This document shows, one piece after another, positions 4,036-7,450 of a DNA stretch of 7,450 bases (position 1 is the stretch's first letter; each line of letters opens with the position of its first letter). The DNA is from an uncultured Eubacteriales bacterium (GTDB lineage Bacteria; Bacillota; Clostridia; Oscillospirales; CAG-272): NCBI GenBank assembly GCA_934477985.1, contig CAKSOR010000116.1, positions 1-7,450 of the forward strand, in the 5' to 3' direction. A model generated the notes under the pieces. That model saw only the letters and a program-made list of their open reading frames with translations. It had not been told where the DNA came from and searched no databases. The position numbers and the translations under genes are program-made.

Positions 4036-6896
4036 ACAACCTCTCCTTCCGCTACGGGAACACCAAGGCGCTCGATGGGATCAGTCTTTCGCTCGCGCAG
4101 GGCGATTTCCTGGTGCTCTGCGGCAGATCGGGCTGCGGAAAATCGACGCTGCTGAGACAGTTCAAGCCGGCGCTCGCGACAAGCGGGACAAGATCGGGCG
4201 AAATCCTCATCGACGGAAAGCCTGTAACCGGGCTCAGTGAGCGCGAACAGGCGTCGCGGATAGCCTTCGTGACGCAGAACCCTGACGATCAGATCGTCGC
4301 CGATAAGGTCTGGCACGAGCTGGCTTTCGGGCTCGAGAGCCTGGGATTTGAAAACGAGGAGATAAGGCGCAGAGTCGCTGAGATGGCGTCCTTCTTCGGG
4401 ATAAAGGAGCAGTATAACAAAAACGTCTCAGAGCTCTCGGGCGGGCAGAAGCAGTTACTCTGCATAGCGTCGGCGATGACCCTCGGACCCGGGCTGCTGA
4501 TACTCGACGAACCGACATCGCAGCTCGACCCGATCGCGGCGTCCGAGCTGATCTCGACGCTCGGGCGGATAAACCGCGAGCTCGGAACGACCGTGATACT
4601 CTCCGAGCACCGACCGGAGGATTCGTTCGGCTTCGCGAACAAGGTCGCGGTCATGGAAAGCGGGAAACTGGTCGCCTTCGGAAACCCGTCAGAGGTCGGA
4701 AAGAGGCTCCGCGAGGAGTCAAGCCCGGCGTTCTTCGCGATGCCGGCGGCGATGCGTGTTTATGCCGGAGTCGGCTACGGGGAGTGCCCGGTGACGGTGC
4801 GCGACGGACGAAAGTGGCTGAACGGCTTTTCGAAAACTCACGAGGTGAAGAAAAACGCGCCGCGCCGGAGAGTGAGCTCGCCTGGCGAGACAATGCTGAG
4901 CGCCGACGAAATCTGGTTCAGGTACGAAAAGGAGCTCCCGGACACGGTGAAGGGACTCTCGCTCGAGGTCGGGCGCGGGGAGATGTTCGCGCTGCTCGGG
5001 TCGAACGGTTCGGGAAAGACGACGACACTGCGATTGCTGGCGGGGCTTGAGGAGCCCCAGCGCGGTGAGATCACGCGGCGCGGAAAGATCGGCATGCTGC
5101 CGCAGGACCCGAAGCTGCTGCTGAACAAAGGCAGTGTCCGCGATGAGCTCGGTCTCACAGTGAGGCAGGAAAAGTTTCAGAACAACGCCGCGTGGGGCGA
5201 AAGGTCCGGCATGCCGACAAATCCAGAGCCGTCAGGCAATGGCGTCAGAGAAAAGCCGGGACACACGGCGGAGCGTGAAACGCTTCAGCGTAACGCGGCG
5301 GTTGGCGAGCAGATCAGCGTGCCAACGAATCAGAAATCAACGAACAATGACCGGGTGCACGATGAACCAAACCTCATGTCGGAACAAGAAACGCCTGAAT
5401 TTAACGCCGCGTCAAAGCGGGTCGGCGCAAATGGCAATCCCTCAGACGGAAACGCGGTCTGCGATGAAAATTTCAGCGCCGGACAACACGATCAAAACTC
5501 CGCCGGTGCTGAGCACCGTGACGTAAACGCGCTCATCCGGCTCTGCCGTCTCGGCGGGCTGCTCGACCGGCATCCTTACAGTCTTTCGGGCGGTGAACAG
5601 CAGCGGGTCGCGCTCGCCAAGGTGCTTATCACGAAGCCGGACATCCTGCTGCTCGATGAACCTACAAAGGGGCTTGACGCGGTGTTCCGGATAACGCTCG
5701 CCTCGATACTCGACGAGCTCAGAAAAAACGGGACAGCGATACTGCTCGTCAGCCATGACACCGAGTTCTGCGCGGCTTACGCCGACCGGTGCGGACTGTT
5801 TTTCGACGGCGCGATCGTCTCGACCGGCGAGCCGGCTGAGTTCTTCGGCGGAATGAGCTATTACACGACTCCGACAAGCCGCATCGCGCGCTGGATATGC
5901 GACGCCGTGACACCGGATGAATTGATCACGGCATGCGGCGGGACTCCGCTTCTGCCAGCGCCCGTGGAAGTCACGGTCAGCGACAGTCGGATCGCTCCGG
6001 AAAATAAAAAACTCCCGCTATGGCGGAAGCTGCTTGCCGGGTCAGGAGCGGTCGCGGCGCTGGCGTGCTTTATTATGGCGCTCCGGACGACCGATATTTC
6101 GGCGCTGAAGCCGGGCAATCTGAGTTTTTCCGATCTGCGGCTGAGTGTCGCGTTCATCGTATCGCTCGCGGTGACGGCGTTCGTGCTTGGCGGCGGGAAT
6201 GACAGTACGACCGGATTTGAACGCAGGCTGTCGAAGCAGACGATCGTCTCGATGCTCATCATGCTGATTGTGATTCCGGCGACGGTGATTTTCGGATTGA
6301 AGCTGCCGGGGCGCGCCTATTATCTGACCTCGCTCGCGGTGCTTATAGAGTGCATGCTGCCGTTCTTTGCGGGATTTGAGAGTCGCAAGCCGACATCGCG
6401 TGAAGTCGCGAGAATCGCGTCGCTCTGCGCGCTCGGAGTCGCGGGACGCGCGGCGTTCTTCATGCTGCCGCAATTCAAGCCGGTGCTGGCGATCACGATA
6501 ATCTCGGGCGTGAATTTCGGGTGCGAGACGGGATTTCTTGTCGGCGCGGTGACAATGCTGACCTCGAACATACTGTTTTCGCAGGGACCATGGACGCCCT
6601 GGCAGATGTTCGCGATGGGTTTATGCGGGGCGGTCGCGGGAATCATTTTCAGGCGGAAGCCGAACCGGGTCGCACTGTGCGTCTACGGCGGGCTTTCGGC
6701 GGTCGGGATATATGGAGTGATCATGAATCTGTCGTCGGCGGTGATCTGGCAGAGCGAGCTCAGCTTGCAAAGCGTGATCGCGTATCTGATCGCGGGATTT
6801 CCGATGGACTGTGTGCACGCGGCGGCGACAGTGCTGTTCTTATGGATACTGAACTCAAAAACATTTATGTCGGCGTTTGACCGGCAGGGAGGATAA
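4017..6896 (+). CDS. EcfA-EcfA'-EcfS fusion: two ATPase domains joined to an S component
   Basis: One 959-residue polypeptide carries both ATPases and the substrate-binding membrane part of an ECF importer. ATPase 1 (about 1-245) has Walker A GRSGCGKST (36-44), Q-loop Q87, LSGGQ (140-144), Walker B LLILDEP (160-166) and H-loop H198. ATPase 2 (about 292-625) has Walker A GSNGSGKTT (328-336), Q363, LSGGEQ (523-528), Walker B ILLLDEP (543-549) and H580. Both sites look complete. Between Q363 and its signature lie 160 residues, against 53 in ATPase 1, because of a repeat insertion (384-500). The C-terminal part (about 667-950) has hydrophobic segments near 671-689, 709-726, 742-763, 766-786, 798-816, 822-853, 862-878, 884-903 and 915-946. 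A801, A805 and A809 form the AxxxA pattern that contacts EcfT, and GPWTPWQM (857-864) recalls the CbrT-like, possibly corrinoid-specific S group. The substrate is tentative. The frame is continuous with no sign of a broken junction. Confidence 0.85.
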   Translation: MEKIEINNLSFRYGNTKALDGISLSLAQGDFLVLCGRSGCGKSTLLRQFKPALATSGTRSGEILIDGKPVTGLSEREQASRIAFVTQNPDDQIVADKVWHELAFGLESLGFENEEIRRRVAEMASFFGIKEQYNKNVSELSGGQKQLLCIASAMTLGPGLLILDEPTSQLDPIAASELISTLGRINRELGTTVILSEHRPEDSFGFANKVAVMESGKLVAFGNPSEVGKRLREESSPAFFAMPAAMRVYAGVGYGECPVTVRDGRKWLNGFSKTHEVKKNAPRRRVSSPGETMLSADEIWFRYEKELPDTVKGLSLEVGRGEMFALLGSNGSGKTTTLRLLAGLEEPQRGEITRRGKIGMLPQDPKLLLNKGSVRDELGLTVRQEKFQNNAAWGERSGMPTNPEPSGNGVREKPGHTAERETLQRNAAVGEQISVPTNQKSTNNDRVHDEPNLMSEQETPEFNAASKRVGANGNPSDGNAVCDENFSAGQHDQNSAGAEHRDVNALIRLCRLGGLLDRHPYSLSGGEQQRVALAKVLITKPDILLLDEPTKGLDAVFRITLASILDELRKNGTAILLVSHDTEFCAAYADRCGLFFDGAIVSTGEPAEFFGGMSYYTTPTSRIARWICDAVTPDELITACGGTPLLPAPVEVTVSDSRIAPENKKLPLWRKLLAGSGAVAALACFIMALRTTDISALKPGNLSFSDLRLSVAFIVSLAVTAFVLGGGNDSTTGFERRLSKQTIVSMLIMLIVIPATVIFGLKLPGRAYYLTSLAVLIECMLPFFAGFESRKPTSREVARIASLCALGVAGRAAFFMLPQFKPVLAITIISGVNFGCETGFLVGAVTMLTSNILFSQGPWTPWQMFAMGLCGAVAGIIFRRKPNRVALCVYGGLSAVGIYGVIMNLSSAVIWQSELSLQSVIAYLIAGFPMDCVHAAATVLFLWILNSKTFMSAFDRQGG
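5166..5516 (+). repeat. Degenerate tandem repeats inserted in the second ATPase domain
   Basis: Three diverged in-frame units of about 36, 37 and 33 residues begin at fusion-protein residues 384 (QEKFQNNAAWGE), 420 (RETLQRNAAVGE) and 457 (QETPEFNAASKR). The shared NAA falls at 390, 426 and 463. Units 1 and 2 also share PTN (400-402 and 436-438). The segment to residue 500 is polar, rich in N, E, Q, S and G, and probably disordered. By hand count, 60-base blocks are 57% GC (5281-5340) and 50% (5341-5400) inside, against 70% (5041-5100) and 65% (5581-5640) in the flanks. It lies in the helical subdomain between Q-loop and signature motif. It looks like an expanded or inserted segment, not part of the ATPase fold. 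Confidence 0.75.
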
Positions 6897-6900
6897 TTTT

Positions 6901-7450
6901 ATGAATGAAGGGATCAATGAACTGAGAGCCGAAATCGAGGCTCTGAAGCGGTCAAACCCACTGTGGGGAAAGAAATGGTTCGCGACCGGCGACAGCTTTA
7001 CGGAGGGCGATTTCTCGCACTCAGCGAAGCAGGATTTCATCTTTGCGGATGGAAAATACGCCGGGAAGAAGAAGGTGTATCCGTTCTTCATCGGCGCGCG
7101 GAACAATATGGAGGTCATCAACGACGGTCTGTGCGGAAGCATACTTCCGTTTGACAAGGACTATGTTTCAGGCGAGAGCAAGGATCAGAATCTCCGCCGT
7201 CCGTTCACGTTCGAGCGGTACATGAAGATACCGGCTGATGTTGATTATATCACGCTCTGGTTCGGGATAAACGACTCATATCACACGGATCTCGGCGGGA
7301 TAGACGACAAGGACAACACGACGTTCTACGGCGGGTGGAATTTCATTCTGCCGTATCTCATAAAGAATTTCCCGAAGGCGAAGATCGGAGTCATCGTGAC
7401 GAACCGCGGCTATCCGGAGTACCGGAAGGCTACGCGAGAGTGCTGCGTGA
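6901..7450 (+). CDS. SGNH/GDSL-type hydrolase, 3' end beyond the window
   Basis: The first 183 codons of a reading frame still open at the window edge are present. GDSFTEG (30-36) is block I, with S32 as the expected nucleophile. NDGLCGS (74-80) fits block II, and FGIND (121-125) is block III with N124 as the oxyanion-hole residue. The catalytic Asp-x-x-His of block V would lie past the edge. The family hydrolyses acyl esters, for example acetyl groups on sugars or lipids. No signal peptide is seen; the N-terminus is a short charged helix (residues 1-18), so a cytoplasmic location is likely. AGGGAGG (6886-6892) lies 8 nt before the ATG, and only 4 nt separate the gene from the ATPase-S fusion, so it is probably the fourth operon member. 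Its link to the importer is unknown; relation to carbohydrate-active genes nearby is only a guess. Confidence 0.85.
   Translation, partial: MNEGINELRAEIEALKRSNPLWGKKWFATGDSFTEGDFSHSAKQDFIFADGKYAGKKKVYPFFIGARNNMEVINDGLCGSILPFDKDYVSGESKDQNLRRPFTFERYMKIPADVDYITLWFGINDSYHTDLGGIDDKDNTTFYGGWNFILPYLIKNFPKAKIGVIVTNRGYPEYRKATRECCV

Noticed and set aside
4289..4654. Minus-strand open frames within the ATPase and S-component region
   Set aside because: These frames (also 3420-3800, 5442-5756, 5861-6262 and 6042-6473) are Ser/Arg-rich shadows opposite a gene with intact Walker and signature motifs, and have no start signals.
5880..6030. Fusion of ATPase and S component as a sequencing artefact
   Set aside because: The frame is continuous for 2,880 bases, the linker is ordinary codon-like sequence, and no internal Shine-Dalgarno plus start was found near the junction. 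Reads would settle it, but nothing in the sequence suggests an error.
6963..7225. Short plus-strand frames at 6963-7154 and 7043-7225
   Set aside because: They lie in other frames inside the SGNH hydrolase gene, whose GDSFTEG and GIND blocks identify the real frame.

Overview
The window looks like chromosomal DNA from a GC-rich, uncultured gut-type Clostridia/Oscillospirales (Firmicutes) bacterium. The reasons are strong Shine-Dalgarno sites (GGGAGG, GGAAGGAG), sigma-A type promoters with TGn-extended -10 boxes, a Firmicutes-style ECF vitamin transporter, and frequent ATA isoleucine codons in otherwise GC-rich genes. The lineage is inferred from protein style, not from a marker gene.

Left part (1-2532), minus strand. 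A 794-residue GH106-like glycoside hydrolase (89-2473) has no signal peptide. It is read from its own promoter at 2504-2532. Its coding region holds four 21-bp units, each an inverted repeat, which encode the heptads KSGGLDV, KSGGLDS, KTGGLNS and KSGGLAE. At the left edge, a second minus-strand promoter (22-50) points out of the window to an unseen gene.

Right part (2576-7450), plus strand. One compact operon starts at a consensus promoter (TTGACA, 17 bp, TATAAT). The order is a YfcE-type metallophosphoesterase (2636-3178), the ECF transporter membrane coupler EcfT (3175-4035, GTG start overlapping the previous stop), and a 959-residue polypeptide (4017-6896). That polypeptide fuses two EcfA-type ATPase domains to a substrate-binding S component. 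An SGNH/GDSL hydrolase follows (6901 to beyond the window end). The genes overlap or lie within 4 nt of each other, so co-transcription and translational coupling are likely.

How the genes work together: EcfT plus the A-A'-S fusion would make a complete ECF importer from two polypeptides. The S domain carries the AxxxA helix and a GPWTPWQM segment. From memory, that segment belongs to the clostridial S-component group linked to corrinoid (cobalamin) uptake, but the substrate cannot be proven here. The phosphoesterase and SGNH hydrolase have no obvious transport role.

The points most worth a second look are the ATPase-ATPase-S fusion, a roughly 115-residue degenerate tandem-repeat insertion inside the helical subdomain of the second ATPase, and the palindromic heptad array in the hydrolase, where two units differ by a base swap that keeps the stem paired. 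Long open frames antisense to these genes are shadows of GC-rich coding sequence.
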